Source: Catellatospora methionotrophica (GTDB taxonomy: Bacteria > Actinomycetota > Actinomycetes > Mycobacteriales > Micromonosporaceae). From it: a stretch of DNA of 64,000 nucleotides. The notes below the pieces were generated by a model that was not told the DNA's origin, did not search any database, and saw nothing but the letters and a program-made list of their open reading frames with translations. Both the position numbers and the translations under genes were made by a program. The stretch covers positions 114,462-178,461 of the forward strand of contig NZ_JAAOTJ010000016.1 of NCBI RefSeq assembly GCF_011297335.1, in the 5' to 3' direction. Shown here one piece after another: positions 8,775 to 17,986 of this stretch. Each line of letters opens with the position of its first letter. Position 1 is the stretch's first letter.

Positions 8775-9757
8775 GCCGACGCTCCCCTCATCCGGATCTC
8801 CGCCCGGCGTACGACGAATCGGGCGACCAGGTTGACCAGCACCGTGATGACGAACAGCACCACGCCCATGCCGATCAGCGCGGCGGTGAACTCGCCGGTG
8901 GACTCGCCCCACTGGTCGACGATGATGGCCGGCAGCGCGTAGCCGCTCTCGAAGACGTTCGCGGCGATCTGCACCGAGCTGCCGATGACCAGCGCGACCG
9001 CGATGGTCTCGCCCATCGCGCGGCCGAGGCCGAGGATCACCGCGCCGACCACGCCGCCGAAGCTGTGCGGCAGCACCGCACCCTTGATCATCTCCCAGCG
9101 GGTGGCACCGAGCGCCCAGGCTGCCTGCTTGTCGGAGTCCGGCACGGTCGCGAAGACCTCGCGCGCGATCGACGTGATGATCGGGACGATCATGATGGCC
9201 AGGATCAGCCCGGCGGTCATGAAGGTACGGCCGCTGCTACGCGGCTCGCCGAACAGCGAGCCGAGCACCGGCACCCCGCCCAGCACGTCATGCATCCCCT
9301 GGTACACCGGCACCAGGGCGGGCGCGACGACCAGGATGCCCCAGAGGCCGAAGACCACCGAGGGCACCGCGGCCAGCAGGTCGATGAGCGTGACGATGGC
9401 GGTGCGGACGCGGCGCGGCGCGAGCTCGGTCAGGAACAGCGCGATGCCGATCGAGACGGGGACCGCGACGATCACGGCGATGGCGGAGACCACGACCGTG
9501 CCGTACAGGAAGGCCAGCGTGCCGTAGACCGGCTTGGCCGGGCCGTCGCCGTCGGGATCGTTGGGGACCCAGCTCGAACTGGTGAAGAAGTCGGCGGAGA
9601 AGGCCGGATAGGCCTCCTTCACCATGGTGATCAGGATCAATGCCAGGATCACCAGCACCGCGAAGCCCGCGGAGACGCACAAGGCCCAGAAGAGCCGGTC
9701 GGCATGCCTGCCGCGGTCTTTCCGGGTCAGCTGAGCGGTTTTGTCTAGGACTGTCAT
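8771..9757 (-). CDS. pstC: Phosphate ABC transporter permease PstC
   Basis: The 328-residue membrane subunit pairs with PstA to form the phosphate channel. It has a first transmembrane helix near residues 25-45, a long periplasm-side loop ([16 protein letters not shown]), and the permease signature [15 protein letters not shown] near 213-227. It lies 89 bp downstream of pstS with a hairpin in the gap, and it overlaps pstA by four bases. Confidence 0.94.
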   Translation of the reverse strand: MTVLDKTAQLTRKDRGRHADRLFWALCVSAGFAVLVILALILITMVKEAYPAFSADFFTSSSWVPNDPDGDGPAKPVYGTLAFLYGTVVVSAIAVIVAVPVSIGIALFLTELAPRRVRTAIVTLIDLLAAVPSVVFGLWGILVVAPALVPVYQGMHDVLGGVPVLGSLFGEPRSSGRTFMTAGLILAIMIVPIITSIAREVFATVPDSDKQAAWALGATRWEMIKGAVLPHSFGGVVGAVILGLGRAMGETIAVALVIGSSVQIAANVFESGYALPAIIVDQWGESTGEFTAALIGMGVVLFVITVLVNLVARFVVRRAEIRMRGASA

Positions 9758-9786
9758 CTCTACTCCGGGGGGTGGCCTGGCGAGGC

Positions 9787-9820
9787 CGGTGCGGCGAGTC
9801 CTTCCGGACCCGCCGCACCG
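9787..9820 (-). terminator. Intercistronic hairpin between pstS and pstC
   Basis: A strong stem forms from CGGTGCGGCG and its complement CGCCGCACCG with a short inner stem and loop. It sits in the only sizeable gap of the pst operon, just after the binding-protein gene. Such hairpins commonly cause partial termination or protect the upstream message, so that the binding protein is made in excess; that role is inferred here. Confidence 0.6.
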
Positions 9821-9846
9821 GGGGTGGTGCTCAGGTCAGATCAGCT

Positions 9847-10920
9847 TCAGCTGACCTTGTCCAGCTGGGCGAGAGCCTTGGCCTGCAGCTCCGTCGGCAG
9901 CACGGCGTAGTTCACCTCGGCGGCGATGGCCTTGCCGTCGGTCAGCACGTACTTGACGAAAGCCTTGACGAGCTCGGCCTTCTTCGGGTCGTCGTACTTC
10001 GGCTTGACCAGCAGGTAGGTCGGCGCGGTGATCGGGTAGGTGGCAGCACCGGCAGCGTTCAGCGGGTTGAAGGTCAGGTCGTCCTTGACCTCGGCGCCGG
10101 CGAGGGCCGCGGTGGCGCCCTCCAGCGTCGGGAGAACGTACTGGCCGTCCTTGTTCTTGATAGCGGCGAACGGCAGGCCCGAGTCCTTGGCGTCGCTGAG
10201 GTCGATGTAGCCGATGGCGCCGTCAGCAGCCTTGACCAGCTGCGCCACACCGGTGTTCTTGGCACCGGCCTGGGTGTCGGCCGGCCACGCGACGGTGTCG
10301 CCGCTGCCCAGCTTCCAGTCGTCGGGCGCGGCCGCGGCCAGGTACTTGGTGAAGTTGCTGGTGGTGCCCGAGCCGTCCGAGCGGTGCGCCACGGAGATGG
10401 CGGTGGCCGGCAGGGTCACACCCGGGTTGTCGGCGGCGATCTCCGGCGCGTTCCAGGTCTTGACGGTGCGCTGGAAGATCTTCGACAGGGTGACCGGGCT
10501 GAGCTGCAGCTTGTCGACACCCTTGAGGTTGTACGCCACGGTGATCGGCGCGGCGACCGTCGGGATGTAGAGGTAGGAACCGGCCGGCACGCCGTCGGTG
10601 TCCTTGACCGTGCTGTCGGTGCCGGCGAAGTCGACCAGGCCGGAGCCGTACTCCTTCTTACCCGCGCCCGAGCCGATCGAGTTGTACGTCACCTTGAAGT
10701 TCGGGGCGGCATCCTTCAGGGAGAGGATGACCTCCTGGTAGTAGGTGTTCGGGAAGCTCGCGCCCGACGCCTTCAGTTCACCGGTGATGGAGGCCAGGCC
10801 GCCGGCGGCGCTGGCGGAGGGGTCGGTACCCGGGTCGCCCTTCGAGGAGCAACCAGCAAGAGCAAGCGCAGCGACCGCGACGCCTGCGAAAACGCGCCGA
10901 GAGAGCACGGTACGGTTCAC
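9847..10920 (-). CDS. pstS: Phosphate-binding lipoprotein PstS
   Basis: The 357-residue extracellular receptor captures phosphate for PstCAB. A lipoprotein signal peptide with lipobox LALAGC places the lipidated cysteine at residue 24. PstS hallmarks follow: GASFPNTYYQEVI, NSIGSGAGKKEY, DFAGTDS, HRSDGSGTT and IGYIDLSDA, which together line the phosphate site. It is the first gene of the operon and lies under the PHO box at 11007-11028. Confidence 0.96.
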   Translation of the reverse strand: MNRTVLSRRVFAGVAVAALALAGCSSKGDPGTDPSASAAGGLASITGELKASGASFPNTYYQEVILSLKDAAPNFKVTYNSIGSGAGKKEYGSGLVDFAGTDSTVKDTDGVPAGSYLYIPTVAAPITVAYNLKGVDKLQLSPVTLSKIFQRTVKTWNAPEIAADNPGVTLPATAISVAHRSDGSGTTSNFTKYLAAAAPDDWKLGSGDTVAWPADTQAGAKNTGVAQLVKAADGAIGYIDLSDAKDSGLPFAAIKNKDGQYVLPTLEGATAALAGAEVKDDLTFNPLNAAGAATYPITAPTYLLVKPKYDDPKKAELVKAFVKYVLTDGKAIAAEVNYAVLPTELQAKALAQLDKVS

Positions 10921-11006
10921 TTCAGGGGTGCCTTCCTAGTCAGGGATTACAGGCCGTCACCGGCCTGACCCCGACATTGCACGGCTGAGGTAGCCGGTTC
11001 TCCCGT

Positions 11007-11028
11007 CCCAGGTGAACGCAGGGTGAAC
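11007..11028 (-). promoter_or_regulatory. PHO box (PhoP-binding direct repeats) upstream of pstS
   Basis: On the minus strand two 11-base direct repeats stand head to tail: GTTCACCCTGC (11028-11018) and GTTCACCTGGG (11017-11007). This matches the actinomycete PHO-box pattern of GTTCACC units with 11-bp periodicity. It lies about 90 bp before the pstS start, consistent with phosphate-starvation activation by PhoP. Confidence 0.85.
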
Positions 11029-11087
11029 AGGCAAAACAGGACCGGTGTCGGCTCCCTCAGCAAGGCGTGGCCAGCAAGTGAACGCGA

Positions 11088-12650
11088 TCACACAGCCCCG
11101 TCGAGGTCGGCCAGGGACAGGCCGCCACCCGGCCGTACCGTCGCGATCAGCGCGAGGCTGCCGTCCCGTACGTCCCACACCAGCACCCGCTGTCCCGCGC
11201 CCGATGGCGCGCCCGCTCCGCCCGCACAGCGCAGCAGCACGCGCCGCCGGTCGAGCCAGCCCAGCAGCGTCAGGTCGCCGGTCACCTCGATGTCGGCCGC
11301 CAGCATCCGCAGCACCCGGGCCGAGCCGGGTTCCAGTACGGCCACCGCGATCCCGGCCCGCCAGTCGGCCCGCACCGGCAGCCCCATCGGCTCGCAGAGG
11401 CGCGCCACCAGCCCGCCCGTACCCGCGACGGCGAACCCCGGCCCGAGGAACGGGCCGAGCCGCCCGGCGCCCGGCCCGCTGACCGCGACCGTGCCCTCGC
11501 TCTGGTCGCGGCCGTCGAACTGCCACGTTCGCACGCGCGGCGGCGCGGTGATCGGTTCCCCGGCCGAGAGCAGTTCCAGCACCGTCGACGGGGTGTCCTG
11601 GCCGTTGGCGCGGCGGGGCCCGACGGCGTCACGCACTCCGACCGGCACCGCGAGCAGCCTGCCGGTGCCGACCTCCAGCAGTTTGTCGACCGCGACCAGC
11701 AGGTGCCGTGGGCTGAGCCAGATCACGACCGGTGACGGCGGCACCATGTCGTGCCGCCGGGCCCGGCCGGTGGCCAGCTCGACCACCCACAGCTCGTCGG
11801 CGGTCACCACCGCGGCGCGTGCGCCGTCCGGGGACAGCGACCCCGGCGACAGCAGCGCGGCGGCCTCCGCCGGAAGCTGGTCGACCCTGCGCCAGGCCCC
11901 GTCCTCGCCCAGCACCAGCAGCGGCCCCTCGCCGACGCCCTTGACGGCCGCGTCGAGCACGACCTGCGCCCGTGGCGTCGGCTGCCTGCTCAGGGCTGGC
12001 AGTGTCGCCGGATCACCGGGGGCGAGTTCCCGTGGCAGGTGCGCGACCAGTGCCTCCCGCAGCGCGAGCTGGTCCGGCACCGGCGGCACCTCGTCGACCC
12101 CCTCCAGCAGCACCGGGCCGGAGGGCAGCGGCGGTAACGGCCGCAGGCTCTCGTCGGGCCCGGTGATCAGCGCGCGGACTCCCGCCGCGCCCAGCGCCGC
12201 CGCCCCGACGGCACCCGCGATCAGCAACCGGCGGCGGGTGGTGGCCCGGCCGCGCCGCCACAGCTCGGCCGCCTCCTGCTCGGCGGTCGCGGGCAGGGCG
12301 GAGCCGCCACGGCGCGGCGGTGTGCGGTCCAGTTCCAGCCGTACCCGATAGGACGGTCCGGCATCGGCGACCTCACGCGCGAAGAGGCGCTGGAGCAGCC
12401 GGTCCGCGGCCGCGCCCGGCGGCGCGTGGTGCTCGGCGTCGTTGCCGCGCAGCGACGGCCAGCGCCGGGCGACCAGGGTCAGCAGGTCCCGGGCCAGCGC
12501 GCCGCCCTGCGTCGGGTCTGCGGACAGCTGCCGGGCGGCATGTTCCAGAGGCGGCAGACGGCGGGACACCCAGTCCGTGAAATCGGCTGGCGCGGCCGCC
12601 GGGCTCGACTCCTCCCGCTGCGACAGCACGTCGGGCTCCTGGTCGACCAC
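11088..12650 (-). CDS. Single-pass membrane protein with extracytoplasmic propeller-like domain
   Basis: I do not recognise a named family. The 520-residue protein has an Ala/Pro-rich cytoplasmic N-terminal region (~1-140), an Arg-rich stop-transfer (GRATTRRRLL) followed by one transmembrane helix (LIAGAVGAAALGAAGV, near 142-160), and a long outer domain. In that domain short repeated blades (LSPDGARAAVV, DELWVVELATGRARRH, LLVWD-like ends) suggest a WD40/YVTN-type propeller. The GTG at 12650 has GGAGG in good position; an upstream in-frame ATG at 12734 is less likely. It lies between mshD and pstS on the same strand. An anchored sensor or anti-sigma-like role is possible but unproven. Confidence 0.7.
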   Translation of the reverse strand: MVDQEPDVLSQREESSPAAAPADFTDWVSRRLPPLEHAARQLSADPTQGGALARDLLTLVARRWPSLRGNDAEHHAPPGAAADRLLQRLFAREVADAGPSYRVRLELDRTPPRRGGSALPATAEQEAAELWRRGRATTRRRLLIAGAVGAAALGAAGVRALITGPDESLRPLPPLPSGPVLLEGVDEVPPVPDQLALREALVAHLPRELAPGDPATLPALSRQPTPRAQVVLDAAVKGVGEGPLLVLGEDGAWRRVDQLPAEAAALLSPGSLSPDGARAAVVTADELWVVELATGRARRHDMVPPSPVVIWLSPRHLLVAVDKLLEVGTGRLLAVPVGVRDAVGPRRANGQDTPSTVLELLSAGEPITAPPRVRTWQFDGRDQSEGTVAVSGPGAGRLGPFLGPGFAVAGTGGLVARLCEPMGLPVRADWRAGIAVAVLEPGSARVLRMLAADIEVTGDLTLLGWLDRRRVLLRCAGGAGAPSGAGQRVLVWDVRDGSLALIATVRPGGGLSLADLDGAV

Positions 12651-12779
12651 GCCGCCTCCTGACCCGTCCACCGTGCGCGCCGCGACCGGCCCGACACAGC
12701 CCGTGGGGAAGATCTCGCGGGGTCGGACGGCCACACCCTTAGATGGTGATGGATCTCACAGGATTGCGGTAGAGGTCGC

Positions 12780-13721
12780 TCAGGCGCGCTGGAAGAGCAC
12801 GTCGGTGGACCAGCGGGCGAAACCCAGCCGCTGGTATAGGGCTGTCGCGGCGGTGTTGGACTCGTCCACATACAACATGACCTGGTCGAGGCCCTGGGCC
12901 CGCAGGTGGCGCAGCCCCGCCGCGGTCAGCGCGCGGCCGAGGCCGGAGCCGTGCGCGGACGGATCGACGCCGAGCACGTACACCTCGCCGATCGGGTCGT
13001 GGTGGTGCGCGTCCTCGGCGTCGCTGCGCAGCTCACCATGCACCTTGGTCCAGTGGAAACCGGCCAGCGCGCCGTCCCTTTCGGCCAGCAGGAAACCCGC
13101 CGGGTCGAACCACGGCTCGGCCATCCGCGCCCGCAGGTCACGCAAGGTCCACCGGCCCTGCTCCGGGTGGTCGGCGAACGCCCGCGCGTTGAGTGCCAGC
13201 CAGGCCTGCTCGTCCTCGCCCGGCCGGAACGGGCGCAGCACCACGCCCGCGGGCAGGTCGGGCTGCGGCACCTCGGCGAACAGCGAGCGGCGCATCTGCC
13301 ACAGCACGCGGGCCCGCCGGAAACCCAGCGACAGCGCCAGCGCACCGGCCGACGGGTGGTCGCCGTGCGCCCAGAGCCGCAGGCGGCCGGCCGGATCGGC
13401 CTCGGCCGCCGCCTCGATGGCCGCCTTCACCAGGGCGCGGCCCAGGCCGTGGCGGCGGCGCTGCGGGTGCACGACCAGCTCCGCCGACGGCCCGTCCACC
13501 GCGTCGGTGGTGTCGACGTGGGCGTATCCGGCGAGCTCACCGTCGGGCGTACGGGCGACCAGGTGCACCGCCGGCGCCTCGCCCCCGTGCCGCAGGTGCA
13601 GCACGGTGTGCTCGGACAGCGGATACGCCCCGTCGGTGTCCCCCGCCGCGCTGGCCAACGCGACCACAGCAGACACCTCGTCCGGCGTCAGCCGCTCGCG
13701 CCGCTCGACATACCCGATCAT
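12780..13721 (-). CDS. mshD: Mycothiol synthase MshD (tandem GNAT acetyltransferase)
   Basis: Acetylates Cys-GlcN-Ins with acetyl-CoA in the last step of mycothiol synthesis. The 313-residue protein holds two GNAT domains. The N-terminal domain has VHPQRRRHGLGRALV near 94-108. The active C-terminal domain has EVYVLGVDPSAHGSGLGRAL near 241-260 and LYVDESNTAATALYQRLGF near 276-294, which is diagnostic of MshD. Mycothiol is restricted to Actinomycetota, so this gene anchors the taxonomy. The ATG at 13721 was preferred to an upstream in-frame extension. Confidence 0.93.
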   Translation of the reverse strand: MIGYVERRERLTPDEVSAVVALASAAGDTDGAYPLSEHTVLHLRHGGEAPAVHLVARTPDGELAGYAHVDTTDAVDGPSAELVVHPQRRRHGLGRALVKAAIEAAAEADPAGRLRLWAHGDHPSAGALALSLGFRRARVLWQMRRSLFAEVPQPDLPAGVVLRPFRPGEDEQAWLALNARAFADHPEQGRWTLRDLRARMAEPWFDPAGFLLAERDGALAGFHWTKVHGELRSDAEDAHHHDPIGEVYVLGVDPSAHGSGLGRALTAAGLRHLRAQGLDQVMLYVDESNTAATALYQRLGFARWSTDVLFQRA

Positions 13722-13768
13722 GACCGCCAGCCTAACCGCCCCCGACGACCTCCCCACCCCCCAGCCGA

Positions 13769-13835
13769 GCCGCAACTCTTAAAGAGCTGCGCCTTCGTCC
13801 CCGCGCTGAGGGCGCGACTCTTTAAGAGTTGCGGC
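13769..13835. repeat. Dispersed inverted repeat, family B copy 2
   Basis: Arms GCCGCAACTCTTAAAGAG (13769-13786) and its complement (13818-13835) flank an imperfectly paired core. It lies between glnR and mshD, which run in the same direction, so it may terminate glnR transcription. Confidence 0.8.
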
Positions 13836-13883
13836 AGGGAGAGGGGCCGCGGCCGGAGGCTGCCGGGGCGGTGTGGGGGCGGG

Positions 13884-14630
13884 TCAGAGGGAGGGGAGGT
13901 CGGCGAGGAGTTGCTCGGCGGCGTTGGTGAGGGGGCTGCGGTCGGCGAGTTGCTGGCGCGAGGACGGGACCACGAACTTGTAGCCGACCTGGCGCACGGT
14001 GCCGATCATCGCCTCGTACTCGGAGCCGAGTTTGGCGCGCAGGCGGCGCACGTGCACGTCGACGGTGCGGGTGCCGCCGAAGTAGTCGTAGCCCCACACC
14101 TCGCGCAGCAGCTGGTCGCGGGTGAACACCCGGCCCGGGTGCTGGGCCAGGAACTTCAGCAGCTCGAACTCCTTGTACGTGAGATCGAGCGGGCGTCCCT
14201 TGAGCTTGGCCGCGTACGTGTCGGGGTCGATGGTCAGCTCGCCGCCCCGGATGAGGCCGCCTGCGGCGGCGGTCGCGGAGTTGAGGCGGCCGACGGCGAC
14301 GCGCAGCCGCGCCTCGACCTCGGCGGGACCGGCGCTGGCGAGGATGACGTCGTCGACGCCCCAGTCGGCGTTGATCGCGACCAGCCCGGCCTCGGTGACC
14401 ACGGCGATCAGCGGCACGCCGATGCCGGTCGCGTGCAGCATCCGGCAGGTGGCACGGGCCTCGGACAGTTCGGTGCGCGCGTCGACGAGGACGGCGTCGG
14501 GGCTGGGGGTCGACACCAGGGTGCGCACGTCGCGCGGAGCGGTGCGCACGGAGTGCGGGAGCAGGTCGAGCGCCGGCAGCACGGTGGATGGTTCACCGGC
14601 GCGTGCGGTCACCAGGAGCAGGATTTCCAC
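13884..14630 (-). CDS. glnR: GlnR-type nitrogen regulator (orphan OmpR family)
   Basis: The 248-residue protein has an N-terminal receiver-like domain and a C-terminal winged-helix DNA-binding domain ([20 protein letters not shown], then [20 protein letters not shown] and [12 protein letters not shown]). The receiver half matches the atypical GlnR pattern ([49 protein letters not shown]), which lacks the normal acidic phosphorylation pocket. GlnR globally controls nitrogen assimilation in actinomycetes. I placed the start at the GTG at 14630, with GGAGG six bases upstream. No partner kinase is adjacent, as expected for an orphan regulator. Confidence 0.88.
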   Translation of the reverse strand: MEILLLVTARAGEPSTVLPALDLLPHSVRTAPRDVRTLVSTPSPDAVLVDARTELSEARATCRMLHATGIGVPLIAVVTEAGLVAINADWGVDDVILASAGPAEVEARLRVAVGRLNSATAAAGGLIRGGELTIDPDTYAAKLKGRPLDLTYKEFELLKFLAQHPGRVFTRDQLLREVWGYDYFGGTRTVDVHVRRLRAKLGSEYEAMIGTVRQVGYKFVVPSSRQQLADRSPLTNAAEQLLADLPSL

Positions 14631-14908
14631 GGATCGCCTCCGTCCTTGCGGCAAGGCCGCGTGAGCAGCACATGGGGGGCGTGGCTGGCCTCACGTCGGT
14701 CCCGGCGTCGCTGACGGGCGGGTAAAGCATGAGCATAGTCGAGGACAATAGAAATACCAGCACCTCGTACGTTTGTCACTCACCACGCGTGATCGGGAAC
14801 CATTGTTTCGGTCATCTTTCGCGCGTGTTTCGTACGCCGCGCCCACCGTCTCAAGGTTCCCACCCCGGTGAGGTGCGCTCTTGGGGGGTGAGGTGGCACG
14901 ATCGTTGC

Positions 14909-16006
14909 GTGCTCGGTTCCCCTCCCGACGACAGCGTCCGTAATCGCAGGTCATCCGGCCCCCAGTTCGACGGGCCGCACCGGCCCGGCCCTGGCCAGGC
15001 CGGCCGTGGCCCTGCGCCCGTTCCCGTGCCCGCGAGCCGTGGCGCCGAGCGGGGGGCCGAGCCGGGCCCACGTTCCCGGCGGGACGAGGCGGTGAAGACG
15101 AAGGACCGGCGGCGCACCCGTGGCGGCGACGAGCCCGAAGCCGAGGTGCTGGACGGGCCGGAACCCGAGATCGTCCCGGTGCGGCGGCTGCTGTCGGCGG
15201 CCGTGGCCGGTTTCGCGCTGCTGCTCGGCGTGGGCCTGGTGATGGGCGCGCAGACGGCCGGGGTCGGCACGGGCCGCATCCCGTACGCCGTGGTGATCTT
15301 CGGTGCCCAGCTGCTCTACGTCTTCGCCACCACCATGGCGCTGCGCCCGCCCGGTATGAAGGTGGTCGCCGCCGTCGGTGTGCTGGCGGCGATCAGCGCC
15401 GACGTCGCGTCGATCGTGACCGATGTCGCGTCGGTGGCCCCGCTCGGGCTGATCGCGGCGGGCGGCCTGGTCGCGGGCGTGGTCGGGCAGATGGTGCGGC
15501 AGGAGGGACGGATGAACGTCTCGGAGTCGCTCGGTTCGACGGTCGTCATCGTGCTCGGCGTGGTCTCGTTCGCGACACTCATAGTTTTGACCCGCCTCCC
15601 GGCGGGCACTCAGGCCATTGTGGTCTGTCTCATCGCCAGCGGCATCGCCTTGAGCGTCGCCCGGCTCACCGACGTCTTCGCGCCTTACCCGCGCCTGGCC
15701 GACCAGGTCCCGCGCGGTTCGGCGGGCATCGTGATCGGCGCGATGCTCGGCACCGGCGTGGCCGCCGTCATCGGCCGCTACCTGGTGCCGTTCACGCCCA
15801 GCCAGGCCGCGATGATCGGGATGGCCGCGGCCGGGGCCGCCGTGCTCGCCGACCTCACCATCGGTTTCGCCGAGGCGGGGCGGGAAGTGGCCGGCGACGC
15901 GCCGACCATGTGGCTGGCCCGGCACATGCAGGGCCCGCTGGCCGGCTTCGCGCTGGCCGCGCCGGTCGCCTACGTGATCAGCGTGTTCTTCCTGGTGCCG
16001 GCATGA
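14909..16006 (+). CDS. Multi-pass membrane protein with disordered N-terminus
   Basis: No family recognised. About 100 N-terminal residues are Pro/Gly/Arg-rich and charged (ending KTKDRRRTRGGDEPEAE), followed by about eight hydrophobic segments from VRRLLSAAVAGFALLLGVGL to FALAAPVAYVISVFFLVPA. The start is uncertain: GTG 14909 has GAGG upstream, GTG 15092 would remove the disordered part, and the frame stays open up to 14729. The stop overlaps the next gene by four bases (ATGA), so it is co-translated with the LmeA-like protein and may act in the same envelope process. It is divergent from glnR. Confidence 0.72.
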   Translation: MLGSPPDDSVRNRRSSGPQFDGPHRPGPGQAGRGPAPVPVPASRGAERGAEPGPRSRRDEAVKTKDRRRTRGGDEPEAEVLDGPEPEIVPVRRLLSAAVAGFALLLGVGLVMGAQTAGVGTGRIPYAVVIFGAQLLYVFATTMALRPPGMKVVAAVGVLAAISADVASIVTDVASVAPLGLIAAGGLVAGVVGQMVRQEGRMNVSESLGSTVVIVLGVVSFATLIVLTRLPAGTQAIVVCLIASGIALSVARLTDVFAPYPRLADQVPRGSAGIVIGAMLGTGVAAVIGRYLVPFTPSQAAMIGMAAAGAAVLADLTIGFAEAGREVAGDAPTMWLARHMQGPLAGFALAAPVAYVISVFFLVPA

Positions 16007-16710
16007 AGAAGTTCCTCGTGATCACCGCGGTCGCGGTCTTCGTGCTCGGGGTGCTGGTCGTGGTCGCCGACCGGGCCGGTGCGCACTACGCCGAACGTGA
16101 GATCGCCGCGCGGGTCTCGGCGCGCATGCAGGACCAGGGCATCACCTCGGCCCCGCCCGAGGTGGAGATCCAGGGCTTCCCCTTCCTGACCCAGGTCGCG
16201 GCGGGCCGCTACACCCAGATCGACATCACGATGCGCGACCTCAAGGGCGGCCAGCTGCCCCTGCCGCTGCTGAACGTGGCGGCGCACGAGGTCGAGGCGT
16301 CGCTGTCCGAGCTCAAGGACGGCACTGCCCGGCCCGTGGCGGCGCTGGTGGACGGCGACGCGACGGTGTCGTACGGCAGCCTCGTCGAGGCGAGCGGCCT
16401 GAACGGCATCACCCTGACCTCCGCGGGTCCGAACGACGTCCGGGTCACCGGCAAGGTGCCGATCATCGGCGAGGTCACCGGCACCGCCGAGGTCACGGTC
16501 GTGGACGGCAGCCACGTACGGCTGCGTGTCACGTCCCTCAAGGGCGCGGCCGGCTCGGTCAGCCAGACGATCATCAATGCCTACAAGGATCGCCTCGCGG
16601 TGACCCTGACCCTGCCGAAACTGCCGTTCAACCTCGAACTGACCAAGGTCCAGACCGAGTCGACCGGCCTGATCGTCGGGTTCACCGCCAAGAACGTCGA
16701 ACTGGCCTGA
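16003..16710 (+). CDS. DUF2993 family secreted/anchored lipid-binding protein (LmeA-like)
   Basis: The 235-residue protein has an N-terminal signal anchor (FLVITAVAVFVLGVLVVVA, residues 4-22) and then a DUF2993 domain: YAEREIAARVSARMQ, EIQGFPFLTQVAAGRYTQID, a repeated beta pattern and a C-terminal GLIVGFTAKNVEL. In mycobacteria the family member LmeA binds phospholipids and supports lipomannan and envelope maintenance. A similar envelope role is inferred. It is coupled by ATGA overlap to the preceding membrane protein. Confidence 0.82.
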   Translation: MKKFLVITAVAVFVLGVLVVVADRAGAHYAEREIAARVSARMQDQGITSAPPEVEIQGFPFLTQVAAGRYTQIDITMRDLKGGQLPLPLLNVAAHEVEASLSELKDGTARPVAALVDGDATVSYGSLVEASGLNGITLTSAGPNDVRVTGKVPIIGEVTGTAEVTVVDGSHVRLRVTSLKGAAGSVSQTIINAYKDRLAVTLTLPKLPFNLELTKVQTESTGLIVGFTAKNVELA

Positions 16711-16815
16711 CCACGGCGGGAATCACCGTCAGCGCGTCCGGATGGTGATCCACCGTTCCCGGATGGTGGAAGACACATTCCCGAAATCACAGCGCTGCTG
16801 GTAGGGTCAGCAACT

Positions 16816-16893
16816 ATGAGTCCGCTGCTTACCAAGCGGCGCGCGGTCGACCTGTGCCGCGTGGCCACGTGCCTGTGTCGCCCCGTCATCTGA
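16816..16893 (+). CDS. Cysteine-rich leader peptide (25 aa) upstream of sseA
   Basis: A short ORF encodes MSPLLTKRRAVDLC followed by RVATCLCRPVI, with three Cys codons clustered at positions 14, 19 and 21. A TAGGGT -10 element (16802-16807) lies eight bases before the ATG, so it is probably translated leaderless from its first base. The RRAVDLCRVA-CLCRP pattern matches the short polycysteine ORFs that act as cysteine-responsive attenuators in mycobacteria. Here it precedes a sulfurtransferase/DUF1416 operon and a terminator-like hairpin. It is too short for routine gene callers. Confidence 0.82.
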   Translation: MSPLLTKRRAVDLCRVATCLCRPVI

Positions 16894-17001
16894 CGGCGGC
16901 ACAGTTTTGCGCACCCCGATCACCGTTCGTGATCGTCAGCAGCTCTGTTAACTGACTCGCACCAGCCGCTCATCGCTGAGCCGGCCACCCAGTCAGCCGC
17001 C

Positions 17002-17057
17002 GTCGCCCTGTACCCGGTGAATCCCCTGTGGACCCGTACGCGGCGACGTTTTTCTTT
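17002..17057 (+). terminator. Putative attenuator terminator between leader peptide and sseA
   Basis: GTCGCCCTGTAC (17002-17013) pairs with GTACGCGGCGAC (17036-17047) as a 6 + 4 bp stem with a two-base mismatch. It is followed by a T-rich run (TTTTTCTTT, 17049-17057), which is rare in this GC-rich window. It ends about 75 bases before sseA. Together with the upstream Cys leader peptide it has the layout of transcription attenuation. A competing antiterminator was not resolved by eye. Confidence 0.6.
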
Positions 17058-17132
17058 CTCCCGCTCGCGCTCCCGGTGGCGTCACCCGCACCAGACGTTC
17101 ATCCATCCAGCCACATCTCAAGGGAGAACTCC

Positions 17133-17981
17133 ATGAGTCGCGAATCCGCCCTCGTCTCGGCCGACTGGGCCGAGAAGAACATCGCCGCACCCGGCGTCGT
17201 GTTCGTCGAGGTCGACGAGGACACCACCGCCTACGACGGTGGCCACATCGCCGGCGCGGTCAAGCTGGACTGGCGCACCGACCTGCAGGACCCGGTGCGC
17301 CGTGACTTCGTGAACAAGGAGCAGTTCGAGGCGCTGCTGTCGTCGCGTGGCATCGGCAACGACGACACCGTCGTGCTGTACGGCGGCAACAACAACTGGT
17401 TCGCCGCGTACGCCTACTGGTACTTCAAGCTCTACGGCCACGGCGACGTGAAGCTGCTCGACGGTGGCCGCAAGAAGTGGGAGCTCGACGCCCGCCCGCT
17501 GTCCAAGGACACGGTCGAGCGCCCCGCGACCCAGTACGTCGCCCAGGACCAGGACCTGTCCATCCGCGCCTTCCGCGACGACGTCGTCAAGGCGATCGGC
17601 GTGCAGAACCTGATCGACGTGCGCTCGCCCGACGAGTACGCGGGCCGCCTGCTCGCCCCCGCCCACCTGCCGCAGGAGCAGGCGCAGCGGGCCGGTCACA
17701 TCCCCACCGCGCTCAGCGTGCCGTGGTCCAAGGCCGCGAACGAGGACGGCACCTTCAAGTCCGACAGCGAGCTGGCCGACCTGTACGCGGCCGCGGGCAT
17801 CGATGACAGCAAGGACACCATCGCGTACTGCCGCATCGGCGAGCGCTCCTCGCACACCTGGTTCGTGCTGCAGGAGATCCTCGGCAAGGCGAACGTGAAG
17901 AACTACGACGGATCCTGGACCGAGTACGGCTCGCTGGTCGGCGTGCCGGTGGCACTGGGCGACGAGCCCGGGAAGGCGTGA
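17133..17981 (+). CDS. sseA: Thiosulfate sulfurtransferase (two-domain rhodanese)
   Basis: Transfers sulfane sulfur between thiosulfate-like donors and thiol or cyanide acceptors. The 282 residues make two rhodanese domains. The catalytic cysteine is Cys233 in YCRIGERSSH, the CRIGERS loop of thiosulfate sulfurtransferases, while the first domain has lost its cysteine (VLYGGNNNWFA). AGGGAG precedes the ATG at 17133; the in-frame extension to 17028 lies in the leader. It is followed immediately by DUF1416, the conserved SseA-SseC arrangement of actinomycetes, and is probably repressed when cysteine is plentiful through the upstream leader peptide. Confidence 0.9.
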   Translation: MSRESALVSADWAEKNIAAPGVVFVEVDEDTTAYDGGHIAGAVKLDWRTDLQDPVRRDFVNKEQFEALLSSRGIGNDDTVVLYGGNNNWFAAYAYWYFKLYGHGDVKLLDGGRKKWELDARPLSKDTVERPATQYVAQDQDLSIRAFRDDVVKAIGVQNLIDVRSPDEYAGRLLAPAHLPQEQAQRAGHIPTALSVPWSKAANEDGTFKSDSELADLYAAAGIDDSKDTIAYCRIGERSSHTWFVLQEILGKANVKNYDGSWTEYGSLVGVPVALGDEPGKA

Positions 17982-17986
17982 TCACC

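Noticed and set aside
14631..14908. Possible GlnR boxes (GTNAC-n6-GAAAC) between glnR and the divergent membrane gene
   Set aside because: Isolated GTCAC and GAAAC-like pieces exist, but not with the required spacing, so no operator is reported.
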